From Tropheryma whipplei str. Twist (GTDB lineage: Bacteria; Actinomycetota; Actinomycetes; Actinomycetales; Microbacteriaceae), in contig NC_004572.3 in the NCBI RefSeq assembly GCF_000007485.1, positions 248,001 through 312,000 on the forward strand: 64,000 bases of DNA, in the 5' to 3' direction. The position numbers were made by a program, and so were the translations under genes. The notes beneath the pieces are model-generated. The model did not search any database. It saw nothing but the letters and a program-made list of their open reading frames with translations, and was not told the origin of the DNA. Shown here in pieces: positions 29,976 to 40,593 of the stretch (positions within the stretch are counted from its first letter, which is position 1; the number at the start of each line of letters is the position of its first letter).

Positions 29976-30116
29976 CTCTGGGTTTTGCTTTGGAATAAGT
30001 TTTGTAGCACCATGTTTTGTGTGTTACCCTACAGTGTTACTTTTCCGTCAATATTCAACGGTAAGCTTGTTTTTAGGCCGTTGATAAAAACTTAATATTG
30101 GTCAAAAAATTTCATT
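29976..30116. other. ksgA-tmRNA spacer
   Basis: 141 bp of non-repeat DNA. AT-rich sequence just ahead of the tmRNA (TTGATAAAAACTTAATATTG, 30081-30100) probably holds its promoter, with TAATAT as a possible -10, but the spacing is not good enough to call it firmly. Confidence 0.4.
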
Positions 30117-30482
30117 GGGGATGACTGGTTTCGACGCTGTTTGTGTACTCGTGGGAAGCGGGTCGAGGATGCGAGGTTGTCTCGTTAACGATCCTCGCAA
30201 AATATAAGTGCCAACTTAAAGCGCACTGATCTAAGTCTTGCTGCTTAAGCGCTTAGATCTGTCGGTATAGGGCTTGTCTTCGGCCCTGTATCCGGCATGG
30301 TTTTAGAGGACTTGCCGCGTGTTTGCCGCTTGCGTGAACACCGGGACTTTATTGCAAGCTGGGCCTGTTGATTTAGATTCCGCTGCAAAGAATCAGGGCT
30401 GAGTATAACGGTTTTAGCGGATACACCCGTAGAAGTCACGGGCTCCATGCCGCGGACGGGGGTTCGATTCCCCCCATCTCCA
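30117..30482 (+). ncRNA. ssrA: Transfer-messenger RNA (tmRNA)
   Basis: 366 nt. Rescues stalled ribosomes with SmpB and tags the nascent chain for degradation. The 5' end GGGGATGACTGGTTTCGACG and the 3' T-arm GGTTCGATTCC are diagnostic. The acceptor stem pairs GGGGATG (30117-30123) with CATCTCC (30475-30481), and A30482 is the discriminator. CCA is not encoded. The tag frame begins at 30210 (GCC) and reads ANLKRTDLSLAA, stop TAA 30246-30248. The 3' flank passes straight into repeat field 3. Confidence 0.97.
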
Positions 30483-31254
30483 CTGTTTTGCGCGACCTAT
30501 CACTGCGCGACTTGTAACGCTGTGTTGTGCGGGTTACACCCTATAACCATTACACGCGCAACCTGTAACCTATCCCTGCGAGACCTGTAACCTGCGCCTG
30601 TAACATGTAACTCATGGCGTGTTACGTGTTGTACATGCCGGTGCGCAACCTGTAACCTATTACAGAGTAACTGGTAACTTATACCTGCGCGACTGGTAAC
30701 GCTGTGTTGCGTTACAGGTAACCACCACACAGAGTTACCTGTTGCCCCTGGCGCACAACATGTTACTCACCTCCGTATAACATGCAATGTTGTGTTACAT
30801 GTTGCACATACCTGTGCGACCTATGGCGTGTGAGCTGCATAACATGTAACTCACACAGGGTTACGTGTTACACATGCACCTGTTACATGTGATTCACACG
30901 GTGTGTTACCCGTAACCTATGCACGCGCGGGCGGTAACCTATCCCCGCGCGACCCGTGACGTTGTGTTGCGCGACTTGTACCCACTGTCAGACACCAATA
31001 ACCACAATCCATACCAGTGCAGGGTAACGTGTAACCCGCTTGTGTTATGTTACCTGCAACCATTACAGGGTAACTGGTAACACCCACGCCGTGTTACGTG
31101 TTGCACATACCTGCGCGACTGGTAACCCACTGGTGTGTAACTGGTAACTTGCGCCTGTGCGACTTGTTACCTGCGCCAGCGCGACTTGTAACCCATTACA
31201 GAGTTACCTGTTACGTGCGTTGTGTTACGTTGTGTTGTGCGACCGGTTACCTGT
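30483..31254. repeat. Array of 21-23 bp GTnACnnGTnAC units after tmRNA
   Basis: About 35 head-to-tail degenerate units and the longest uninterrupted array in the window. Units such as CCTGCGAGACCTGTAAC and CACACAGAGTTACCTGTT belong to the same variant families as in fields 1 and 2. Confidence 0.75.
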
Positions 31255-32130
31255 AACAACCACATATCAGGGCAGGTGAGGGCAAAGCAACACACACGGC
31301 TTCCTGCACCTCACACAGGCTCTGGCAGAAACACTGTGCCAAGTATTAATGCTGTGACTTTGACTGTAAATGGCAAAGAGACATACATATACCCCACAGA
31401 TCCACTAACACAGGGTGGAGCAGACTATTCAAAACAGGTAACACAGAAACCCATGACTGTTATCTATACCATGGACAAGAAGCAATCCCTACCCACGTGT
31501 TACCTGTGACCATCCCACGGAGTAACCTGTAACCCATTACAGAGCAACGTGTAACCCGCTTGTGTTATGTTACATGTCACCCGTAACTTGCACCTGCGCC
31601 TGTGCACAGGTTACACCCTGTAACCCATCTCTGCAAGACTTGTATATATTACACTACAACCATATATCAAGGCAGGTGAGGGCAAAGCAACACACACGGC
31701 TACCCTGACATATACCGCATATAGTACATTCTTTACTTCTACCCGTACTATATACTCATACGCTAATCCAAGCCTAAAAGCACGTGTATCCGTATCATAT
31801 GTACACACCTGTAACACACCCACACAGTTACCCTATATAGCTACAAAAGATAGGAACAAAAGTGCTGGCAATGGTGGTGTGCCAAGTATTAGGGAAGTGT
31901 CTGTGCCTTTGCCAAATGGCAATGGTGTGCCACAGCATCAGTGCCACGCCTGGTCCAGGTGGCACAAACACTGTGTCAACTATTACACTGTGGCAAGTAT
32001 CAAGGCTGTGCCTTCGCGTGGGTCAAATGGCAAAGAGACATACACATACCCCACAAGTGCACTAACACAGGGTGGAGCAGACTATTCAAAACAGAAGTAA
32101 CCTAGACAATCCACCCATATACAATCATCC

Positions 32131-32225
32131 AGAGGCTTCTTTGGCAGCATTACCAGCGACCTAGGCGGTGTCCTACTCGGTGGCATAGCCGGTATCATAA
32201 CCGGACTCCTGGGCTCTAGTACAGC
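32131..32225 (+). repeat. Silent hydrophobic (membrane-segment-like) WiSP module
   Basis: Read in the frame of the next Ig-like module, it gives a Gly/Ile/Leu-rich stretch beginning GFFGSITSDLGGVLLGGIAG and running into the STAPSLSNQATGVSIGQ linker. It resembles, but is not, the membrane helix of the expressed WiSP gene, so it may be an alternative anchor module. Confidence 0.5.
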
Positions 32226-33085
32226 ACCATCTCTATCTAACCAAGCCACAGGTGTATCTATAGGTCAGAATAGTATAACTATTACACCCAAGACAACGGG
32301 TTATATAACTTCTTATACAGTTACCAATACAGGTGTTACATCAGGTGGAACTGGTGCAAATGGTCTACCTAAAGGACTAAGTATTGATACAACCAAAGGA
32401 GAGATAACAGGAAGTATAGATACAGGTGTTAGCCAAGGTATATATACAGTAGTAGTAACAGGTACTGCACCTACTGTTACTAATAATGCTACAACCCTTA
32501 CTAGCACAATTGTTAGTGCAACATATACATTTCTTGTTACCAGTACTACACCTGGTTTATCTGGTACAGCCACAGGTGTATCTATAGGTCAGAATAGTAT
32601 AACTATTACACCCAACGCAAGAGGTTCTCCATCCAGTTATGCAGTTACACCCATAAATGTTATATATGGCAGATGCTACATCAGGTGGAACTGGTGCAAA
32701 TGGTCTACCTAAAGGACTAACCCTTAATACAACCAATGGAACCATAACAGGAAGTATAGATACGAGTGTTAGCCAAGGTATATATACAGTAGTAGTAACA
32801 GGTACTGCACCTACTGTTACTAATAATGCTACAACCCTTACTAGCACAATTGTTAGTGCAACATATACATTTCTTGTTACCAGTACTACACCTGGTTTAT
32901 CTGGTACAGCCACAGGTGTATCTATAGGTCAGACTAATATAACTATTACACCCAAGACAACGGGTTATATAACTGGTTATACAGTTACCACATATACACA
33001 CGTAAATCTTGTCTATACCATGGATGCGAAGGGTGTGGATACAGCTTGTTTGATTTGTCTTTATTGGTGGGTTCCTGATTGGTTA

Positions 33086-33125
33086 TTGATGGAAGCTAGA
33101 ATATTCATGGAAAGATAATTTCAGT
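33086..33125 (+). promoter_or_regulatory. Probable tRNA-Lys promoter region
   Basis: TTGATG (33086-33091) and GATAAT (33114-33119) upstream of the tRNA resemble sigma-70 hexamers, though the 22-bp spacing is long. TAGAAT (33097-33102) is an alternative -10. The ~100 bp here are not repeat-like. Confidence 0.3.
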
Positions 33126-33198
33126 GCGCCTCTAGCTCAATCGGCAGAGCAACTGACTCTTAATCAGCAGGTTCTGGGTTCGAGTCCCAGGGGGCGCA
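33126..33198 (+). tRNA. tRNA-Lys(CTT)
   Basis: 73 nt. Acceptor stem GCGCCTC pairs with GGGGCGC; D-loop AGCTCAATCGGCAGAGC; anticodon loop CTCTTAA gives CTT; T-arm CTGGGTTCGAGTCCCAG. Discriminator A at 33198; CCA not encoded. It lies alone between repeat fields 3 and 4. Confidence 0.96.
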
Positions 33199-34902
33199 CG
33201 AGTCTTTCGTTGTTGCAGAGTTTACTTCTATACGATTTTCCCTGTGCGGTTTTTACTTTTACGGACTATGTATATCCAAGATATTGGCACAACACATCAC
33301 ACGGCTACCCTTGCATATACCGCATATAGTACATCCTTTGTTTCTAGCCGTACTATGTGCATCCGTACCAACCTGTATCAGGGATACCTGTAACCCATAA
33401 CCTGATTACCCTGTGGAACTACATAAGTTCTGACAATGGTGTGCCAAGTGTTACTGCTGTGCCTTTGCCAAATGGCAGAGAGGCACAGCAACCCTAGGTT
33501 AAGGCGTAATCTCAAGTGTTATTGGCACGTTCGTAGGTGACAAACCCACATACCCCACAAATGCACTAACAACGGGTGGATCAGGTTATTCATCACAGGA
33601 AAACAAGTATCAGTGATGTGCTTGTAAATAACACAGTCACATACCCAAAGCATCACAGACATATACATCTACAGATACACCTAAAGCTTCCTCCTATTCC
33701 TCTTACACTGTAAACACTGGTAACCCCTGCCCGTGTTACGTGTAACCTGTAACCCCCTGTTGTGCAACCCATAACCTACAATCTGTAGCCCATAACACAA
33801 CAACCCTGTATAACTACACAGGCGCCGCCCGGGTGGTGTGCCAAGTATCAGTGATGTGTTTGTAAATGGCATATACACAAACCTAACCCATAACACATGG
33901 AGCTATGGGGGAGGTGGTAAAACAACACAGTCATGGGGTACTGTAACCCTAACTATTACTGCTTTTGGTAAGTCAACATCTATATCACGGGCATGGACTG
34001 TCATAACAGTAGGTGCATCTAGCTGTATAGACAAACACAGCACAGCAAACAGACACAGAACCAGCCGCAGTAGCAGAGTAACCTGTAACCGTGAATCTGT
34101 AACACTTGCACCTGCGCGACATGTAACCGCTACCTGCGCGACATGTAACCACACCACAGGTTACCTGTAACCCGTAACAGGGTAACTGGTAACTCTGGGG
34201 TGCGCAACCTGTTACGCACCTCCGCATAACATGCAATGTTGTGTTACATGTTGCACACTTTCACGTGAGACCGGTAACCCCTATAGAGCAACATGTTACC
34301 TATCACTGCGAGACCTATAGCGTATGAGCTGCGCAACCTGTAACCCTTGCCCATACGCCGTGTTACGTGTTACCCACACCTGTTACGTGTAACTCACAAC
34401 AACATACACCAATCTGTCTTATACAGTTACACCCATAAATGTTATATATGGCAGATGCTACATCAGGTGGAACTGGTGCCTCAGGTCTACCTAAAGGACT
34501 AACCCTTAATACAACCAATGGAACCATAACAGGAAGTATAGATACAGGTGTTACACCTGGAGAGTATGTTGCAATCATTACTGTTACGTATAGTAGTAAC
34601 AGTAAGACAGAGGTTAGTCCCAGTACTGTTACGTACACTCACACATTTCTTGTTGATCAAAGTACTACACCATCTCTATCTAACCAAGCCACAGGTGTAT
34701 CTACAATCCCAGGTCTTACCCTAATCACAAGTACAGAACCACAGTATCTATTCACATATACAAGAACTACTACACAGACATATACATCTACATATACATC
34801 TAAATCTCCCTCCTATTCCTCTTACCCTGTAACCATTACAGCAAGACTTGTATATATGTTGAATCTGCCTGTATTGCTTGTTACCCCCGGCGACACCAGC
34901 CC

Positions 34903-34933
34903 ACATGTAACACAGTATTACTGTGTCACATGT
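34903..34933. repeat. 31-bp near-perfect palindrome inside a unique-looking stretch
   Basis: ACATGTAACACAGTA, one T, TACTGTGTCACATGT: 15-bp arms with a single mismatch. It lies in 34862-35110, which does not resemble the other cassettes and also carries a direct repeat GATTGGTGAATGTCTC (about 34975-35011). Confidence 0.6.
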
Positions 34934-35215
34934 GTTTCACTGTTGTTTATGCCGCATCCTTGGCGCCGTGTGCAGATTGGTGAATGTCTCGCGAAGATTG
35001 GTGAATGTCTCAGGGTTACCTGTGTATCATGGCTACTTGCAACCGGGGGTTGCAGTGTGTTTTTGTCACACTCCGGCTGCTGCAGTTGTTAGTGAAGAGG
35101 CCCCAGTTGGCAAGTTATCCTGTACAGCCACATATATACAACCACACAGGTCCTGGCGCATCACACGACCATGCGATATCTCAAGCTACCCTGACAGCAA
35201 GGTACACATAAACAG

Positions 35216-35472
35216 CTGCATGCACATACTCTTAACACACCGCATACAAAGTAACCATTACTGCAACTGCACCTTCCTATTCTTCCTCTGCTACAACCCT
35301 TACTAGCATAAGTGTTAGTGCTGTATATACCATTTGTGTATATAACTCGCTTGGTCTTGCATATCTTGGGTATCTTGTTACCCAGCCATATAAAGATATT
35401 TACAATTACTTCAAAGGCTCTGATGATTGCGGACACACAGCTCCCTGGGTTGCTAATGCAGCGGCCGCAGGA
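35216..35472 (+). repeat. Silent copy of the WiSP membrane-anchor module
   Basis: Nearly identical to about 26790-27013 in the WiSP gene, running from VTITATAPSYSSSATTLTS through the CVYNSLGLAYLGYLVTQPYK stretch to APWVANAAAAG and then breaking off (GCCGCAGGATAA). It would supply the region just before and into the hydrophobic helix. Confidence 0.8.
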
Positions 35473-36465
35473 TAACTCGCACAACCGATGTACTAACACA
35501 GGGTGGGAGAGACTATTCACAACAGATAACAAAGAAACCAATGACTGTTATCTATACCACCGGCAAGAAGCAATCCTTACCCACGGGTTACATGTAACTC
35601 ACAACAACATACACCAATCTGTCTTATATAGCTACACCCATAAATGTTATATATGGCAGATGCTACATCTGGTGGAACTAATGCCACAGGTCTACCTAAA
35701 GGACTAACCCTTAATTCCTCTGGAACCATAACAGGAAGTATAGATACAGGTGTTACACCTGGAGAGTATGTTGCAATCATTACTGTTACGTATAGTAGTA
35801 ACAGTAAGACAGAGGTTAGTCCTGTATTACCCAGTAGTAGTGTTCATGCACTAACTTCACCAAATAGAATACCTTACCCCCAGGCCTTACCCTAAACACA
35901 GGTACAACACCAGAGATGTACTGATTTCACCACAGAGTAACGTATCACCCACACCAGCGCAACCGGTACCCGCTTGTGTAACCTGTAACTCACCCCAGCA
36001 CAACCCGTTACATGTAACCTCTGCCTCCGCGACATGTAACACACACGGGGTCACGTGTAACCCCCGGTGCGCGACTGGTAACGCCGTGTTGCGTAACCGT
36101 GCGCGCAACAGAGTGACATGTAACCCCTGCCCGTGTAACCCATAACCACAACCATATATCAAGGCAGGTGGTGGCAAAGCAACTCACATGGCTACCATCT
36201 ACATAGGCTCTGGCAGCGGTGGTGTGCCACAGATTACACCGTGCCAAGCGTTATCCTGTGCCAGGTATCAGGGAAGTGCCTTCGCTTTTGCCAGGTGGCA
36301 GAGAGACACAGCCACCCTAGGTTAAGGCGTAATCTCAAGTATCAGTGGCACACCTGGCCCAGATGACACAAACACTGTGCCAAGTATCAAGGGTGTGGCT
36401 GTGACTTTGTCCGGGTGGCATATGTACTGTGCCAAGTATTGATTATCGCCAAGTGTTAATCCTGT

Positions 36466-37093
36466 GGCTTTGTATATAACAAAGCCGTATGTTAATGATT
36501 TGCATGGCACTTCTGTGCATGAGTCAGGGTTCCACCTTGGACGCCCTCTGTTTTTGTTCTTGATGCTTGTTTACGCCTTGACCCATCCTTGGTACTGTGC
36601 GCACATGCATCCACCCTACTTTTATAAACCACGTACTGGAAAACAAGTAAAAGCACCCAGGATACCCAGGGGATTAGTTTGATATATCCAGTTACGCCCC
36701 TTGTACTTTTTCTTATTGACAAAAGACCCGTTATCGTCGAAAGAATAAAAGACGGTCGCAAGATAAACCTCATGAAGATAATCCTAACAGTGTGGCCCTG
36801 TGTGGCACATTACCTGTGTAACCCCTGCCAGCGCAACCGGTAACCTGTACTGCACAACATGTAACTCACACGGGGTCACGGGTCGCCCACCTCACAGAGT
36901 TACGTGTTACTCGTGCGCCGTGTTACGTGTGGCACATTACACGTCAACCTATTTAACACCGCGGCTATTACCATAAATATGCTACTTATATCTCTCAATA
37001 TCCTTATTTGTGTATAAATGCCAGTATATTTTTTTACTATCACAGGTAATACCTTTTTAATACCCCTGTTGCGTAGGGATTGCTGGGTACAAT
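36466..37093. other. Mostly unique spacer upstream of ilvD
   Basis: 628 bp. 36466-36780 is non-repeat DNA with a possible short coding relic; 36790-36945 is again unit array; 36946-37093 is AT-rich and probably holds the ilvD promoter, though no hexamer pair stands out. No riboswitch or T-box structure was recognised. Confidence 0.45.
36679..36843 (+). other. Possible short coding relic
   Basis: TTG-initiated 54-codon frame after AGGGGATT. Its first 36 residues look protein-like (IYPVTPLVLFLIDKRPVIVE...), then the frame runs into unit-array DNA and stops at TAA 36841. It may be the remnant of a gene overrun by repeats. No family recognised. Confidence 0.2.
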
Positions 37094-38803
37094 GTGTTTA
37101 TGTCGAGCGATGCAAATGCCTGTGAAATAGATATAAAGCCGAGAAGCCGAGTCGTAACCCATGGGATCGAGGCGACAACATCGCGTGGTATGCTGCGCGC
37201 CGTTGGAATGGGTGATGCTGATTGGGAAAAACCACAGATTGGCATTGCATCCAGTTGGAATAACATAACTCCGTGCAATTTGTCACTTGACAGACTTGCG
37301 CAGGGTGCAAGGGAAGGTGTTCACGCAGCCGGTGGGTATCCGCTGCAGTTTTGCACTATATCGGTTTCCGACGGAATCTCTATGGGTCATGAGGGAATGC
37401 ATTTTTCTCTTGTTTCTCGCGAAGTTATTACCGACAGCGTGGAAACCGTTCTGATGGCAGAGGCACTGGATGGTGTTGTTCTTCTTGCTGGCTGTGATAA
37501 ATCCCTCCCGGGTATGCTTATGGCAGCTGCAAGGCTTGATGTGTCTGCAGTATTTCTATATGCCGGCAGTATTGCCCCCGGTTATGTCACACTCAAGTGT
37601 GGCGAGTCAAAAGAAGTTACAATAATTGATTCATTCGAAGCCGTTGGTGCCTATAAGGCAGGGCTTATTGATCAGGATGATCTTGGCCGGATTGAAAGGG
37701 CCATATGCCCCGGGGAGGGCGCATGTGGCGGCATGTATACGGCAAACACAATGGCATCTGTTGCAGAAGCGCTTGGTATGAGTCTTTTGGGTTCGGCAAG
37801 TCCACCCTCGGCAGATCGTCGTCGTGATGTTTATGCACATAAGTCGGGCGAGGCGGTTGTTGAGCTCCTGAAGCGGGGTATAACCGCAAGAGATATTTTG
37901 ACAAAAGAGGCATTTGAAAATGCGATAGCAGTTGTTATGGCCCTTGGCGGATCTACAAACGCCGTTTTGCATTTACTTGCGATAGCGCATGAGGCCCATG
38001 TGCCACTGACGATAGACGATTTTAACAAAATCGGGAATAGGGTTCCTCATATTGCAGACCTCAAGCCTTTTGGGCGCTATGTAATGAATGATGTAGATCG
38101 CGTGGGAGGTATCCCAGTTGTTATAAATGCATTGATGCGGGAAGGTTTTATACACGGTGATGTAATTACCGTTTCAGGCAGAACAATGGCCGAGGAGATA
38201 TCTGATATCAATCCGGGCCTTCCCGACGGAAAGGTTATACACTCTTTTTCCTCACCTCTGCACCCAACAGGCGGTATAAAGGTATTAAAAGGTACGCTTG
38301 CACCGGATGGGGCCGTTGCAAAAACAGCTGGTTTCGATACTGTGGTTTTTCAAGGCCCCGCAATGGTGTTTGATCGCGAGCGCGCGGCTATGGATGCTCT
38401 CAGTGCTGGGAATATAAAAAAGGGGAGCGTTATTGTTATTCGCTATGAAGGCCCAAAAGGGGGTCCGGGTATGCGAGAGATGCTGGCTATTACCGCGGCA
38501 ATAAAGGGAAGTGGCCTTGGTAAAGATGTTTTATTATTGACAGACGGCAGGTTCTCGGGCGGCACAACCGGTCTGTGCATAGGGCATATTGCGCCAGAGG
38601 CGGTTGATCTTGGGCCGATTGCGTTTGTGCAAGACGGCGATATAATCCGCGTTGATATTGAAAAATCGGGTATTGATGTTCTGGTTGATGAAAAGCAATT
38701 GCGTGCCAGGCACTTGACTCCACCCCCACCCAGGTATACAAGCGGTGTTCTTTCAAAATATTCAAAACTCGTCAAATCTGCTTCTTTGGGTGCAATAACT
38801 TAG
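37094..38803 (+). CDS. ilvD: Dihydroxy-acid dehydratase
   Basis: 569 residues. Converts 2,3-dihydroxy-isovalerate (and the methylvalerate analogue) to the 2-keto acids of valine and isoleucine synthesis, using an iron-sulfur cluster. Cluster and substrate motifs are present: [34 protein letters not shown] and, near the end, [20 protein letters not shown]. Start is GTG 37094 or, two codons later, ATG 37100; neither has a strong ribosome site. First gene of the ilvD-ilvB-ilvN-ilvC-ilvE run. Confidence 0.95.
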   Translation: MFMSSDANACEIDIKPRSRVVTHGIEATTSRGMLRAVGMGDADWEKPQIGIASSWNNITPCNLSLDRLAQGAREGVHAAGGYPLQFCTISVSDGISMGHEGMHFSLVSREVITDSVETVLMAEALDGVVLLAGCDKSLPGMLMAAARLDVSAVFLYAGSIAPGYVTLKCGESKEVTIIDSFEAVGAYKAGLIDQDDLGRIERAICPGEGACGGMYTANTMASVAEALGMSLLGSASPPSADRRRDVYAHKSGEAVVELLKRGITARDILTKEAFENAIAVVMALGGSTNAVLHLLAIAHEAHVPLTIDDFNKIGNRVPHIADLKPFGRYVMNDVDRVGGIPVVINALMREGFIHGDVITVSGRTMAEEISDINPGLPDGKVIHSFSSPLHPTGGIKVLKGTLAPDGAVAKTAGFDTVVFQGPAMVFDRERAAMDALSAGNIKKGSVIVIRYEGPKGGPGMREMLAITAAIKGSGLGKDVLLLTDGRFSGGTTGLCIGHIAPEAVDLGPIAFVQDGDIIRVDIEKSGIDVLVDEKQLRARHLTPPPPRYTSGVLSKYSKLVKSASLGAIT

Positions 38804-38847
38804 GCAAAAGGCATTTTTCATTTTTAGTATTGTGAAGGGTTTGGATC

Positions 38848-40593
38848 TTGGTTAGGATATCGGGTGCACAAGCGGTTATAAAATCCCTTGAGGAACTTGG
38901 TATTGATCTTGTTTTTGGCATTCCTGGCGGGGCGATACTTGAGGTTTATAACTCGTTATTTAGCTCAAGCATTAGGCATATTCTTGTGAGGCATGAACAG
39001 GGCGCTGGTCATGCTGCCGAAGGTTATGCATGTTCTTCTGGAAAGCTGGGGGTTTGTTTGGCCACCTCGGGTCCAGGCGCAACAAATCTTGTGACTGCCA
39101 TTGCGGATGCGTATATGGATTCTGTTCCGATTCTCGCCATAACAGGTCAGGTATATTCTCATTTACTCGGAAGTGATGCATTTCAGGAGTCGGATATTAT
39201 CGGGATAACAATGCCGATTACAAAGCATGCTTTCTCTGTAAAAAGGGCCACAGAGATCCCGGCGGCCATTTTTGCCGGTGCAAAAATTGCAACCACCGGA
39301 AGGCCAGGACCCGTTTTGATAGATATCACAAAAGATGCACAACAAGACGAATTCGATTTTATGTGGCCACCAAAAAGCATTGATTTATCCGGATATTCCG
39401 TTGCGCAAAACATTCCAGATACATTGGCGCAGTTTGCAGATGGTTTTTTTGACATGCTGTCTGGCAGCATTAGGCCTGTTATTTATGCTGGCGGAGGGAC
39501 CGTGCGCTCTGGAGCCTCAGAAGAGCTTATTCGTTTTGCGGAAGGCTTTGGTATACCGGTTGTAACCACCCTAACCGCGCGCGGTGTTTTGCCGGATTCA
39601 AATAGGCTAAATCTCGGTATGCCGGGTATGCACGGAACTGTTGCGGCAATTCTCGCCCTGCAGAAGTCAGATTTACTGATTGCTCTGGGTACACGTTTTG
39701 ATGACCGTGTGACGGGAAGGCTTGATTCCTTTGCACAAAATGCACGGGTTGTTCATGTGGATATTGATCCGGCTGAGATTGGCAAGAATCGACGTCCAGA
39801 TCTTTTTGTGATCGGGGACGTAAAAGAGGTGTTGGGCTATATCAACTCGCATTCGGAGAATAAAACCACGGGGGATCTTACTGCTTGGTGGCGGTCTTTA
39901 GAGAAAATGCGTCAGATTTATCCGTTGGTTTTTCCACAAAAAAGCAGCGATGGCAATTTATCTCCCGGTTATGTGATAAAGAGACTCGGAGAATTGTCTG
40001 GCCCGGATGCGATTTATGCAACCGGGGTTGGACAGCATCAAATGTGGGCTTCGCAGGCTATAAGTTTTTCGAGACCCAATTCGTTTCTCACTTCCGGTGG
40101 GGCCGGAACCATGGGATACGCTGTGCCAGCGGCTATGGGCGCTAAAGCTGCAAATCCTGAAAAAATTGTTTGGGCCATTGATGGAGATGGTTGTTTTCAA
40201 ATGACCAATCAGGAGCTTGCAACATGTTCTGTAAACGGACTTCCAATAAAAGTTGCTGTTATAAACAACCGTTCTCTCGGGATGGTGCGCCAGTGGCAGG
40301 GATTGTTTTATAACAAACGCTATTCTCAGACCGACCTGAATACCGGTGATGCGTATATACCTGATTTTTGTAAACTTGCCGAATCGTATTCATGCGCAAG
40401 TTGCAGGGTTAGCTCTGTTGATGAAGTTGATAATGCAATTGAATTTGCCCTGGCAATAAATGATAGACCGGTTGTTATAGATTTTGTCGTCTGTAAAGAC
40501 TCTATGGTTTGGCCAATGGTTCCGCAAGGGCTTGGTAATTCACATCTTAAGTATTTACAGGATGTATCACCCGTTTGGCACGATAATGAATAG
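38848..40593 (+). CDS. ilvB: Acetolactate synthase large subunit
   Basis: 581 residues. Thiamine-diphosphate enzyme condensing pyruvate with pyruvate or 2-ketobutyrate. The catalytic Glu region (GIPGGAILEVYN, RHEQGAGHAAEGYA), the FAD-binding middle domain (LGTRFDDRVTGRLDSF) and the thiamine motif (GDGCFQMTNQELAT...INN) are all present. The start is TTG 38848, because a stop lies just upstream in frame; GAAGGG (38834-38839) serves as ribosome site. It overlaps ilvN by 8 bases. Confidence 0.95.
   Translation: MVRISGAQAVIKSLEELGIDLVFGIPGGAILEVYNSLFSSSIRHILVRHEQGAGHAAEGYACSSGKLGVCLATSGPGATNLVTAIADAYMDSVPILAITGQVYSHLLGSDAFQESDIIGITMPITKHAFSVKRATEIPAAIFAGAKIATTGRPGPVLIDITKDAQQDEFDFMWPPKSIDLSGYSVAQNIPDTLAQFADGFFDMLSGSIRPVIYAGGGTVRSGASEELIRFAEGFGIPVVTTLTARGVLPDSNRLNLGMPGMHGTVAAILALQKSDLLIALGTRFDDRVTGRLDSFAQNARVVHVDIDPAEIGKNRRPDLFVIGDVKEVLGYINSHSENKTTGDLTAWWRSLEKMRQIYPLVFPQKSSDGNLSPGYVIKRLGELSGPDAIYATGVGQHQMWASQAISFSRPNSFLTSGGAGTMGYAVPAAMGAKAANPEKIVWAIDGDGCFQMTNQELATCSVNGLPIKVAVINNRSLGMVRQWQGLFYNKRYSQTDLNTGDAYIPDFCKLAESYSCASCRVSSVDEVDNAIEFALAINDRPVVIDFVVCKDSMVWPMVPQGLGNSHLKYLQDVSPVWHDNE

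Larger units (their letters stand above)
30483..33085. repeat. Non-coding WiSP repeat field 3 (2.6 kb)
   Basis: 30483-31254 is a clean 21-23 bp unit array directly after the tmRNA. Cassettes follow: a SINAVTLTVNG / YPTDPLTQGG / MTVIYTMDKK cassette (31255-31508), TATLTYTAYSTFFTS (31690-31760), a GVPS cassette (31860-32100), a hydrophobic module (32131-32220) and two Ig-like modules (32221-32560, 32560-32990). An open frame of 153 codons (32657-33118) holds one module but begins in the middle of it. No real gene is seen. Confidence 0.82.
33199..36465. repeat. Non-coding WiSP repeat field 4 (3.3 kb)
   Basis: After about 85 bp of unique DNA behind the tRNA, WiSP cassettes resume (33285-33700 and 33800-34035), separated by unit arrays (33720-33790, 34070-34398, 35925-36145). 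Ig-like modules lie at 34450-34700 and 35660-35870. 34730-34860 equals the QYLFTYTRTTTQTYTS block of the expressed gene. 35216-35470 copies the WiSP membrane-anchor region. Open frames such as 34439-35092 start inside a module and are chains of cassettes, not genes. Confidence 0.82.

Noticed and set aside
34439-35092. 217-codon frame as a gene
   Set aside because: The ATG lies inside an Ig-like module, without ribosome site or signal peptide; it is a chain of silent cassettes.
2987-36465. Transposon or insertion sequence as the source of the repeats
   Set aside because: No transposase-like frame, no terminal inverted repeats and no clear target duplications were found in the fields.
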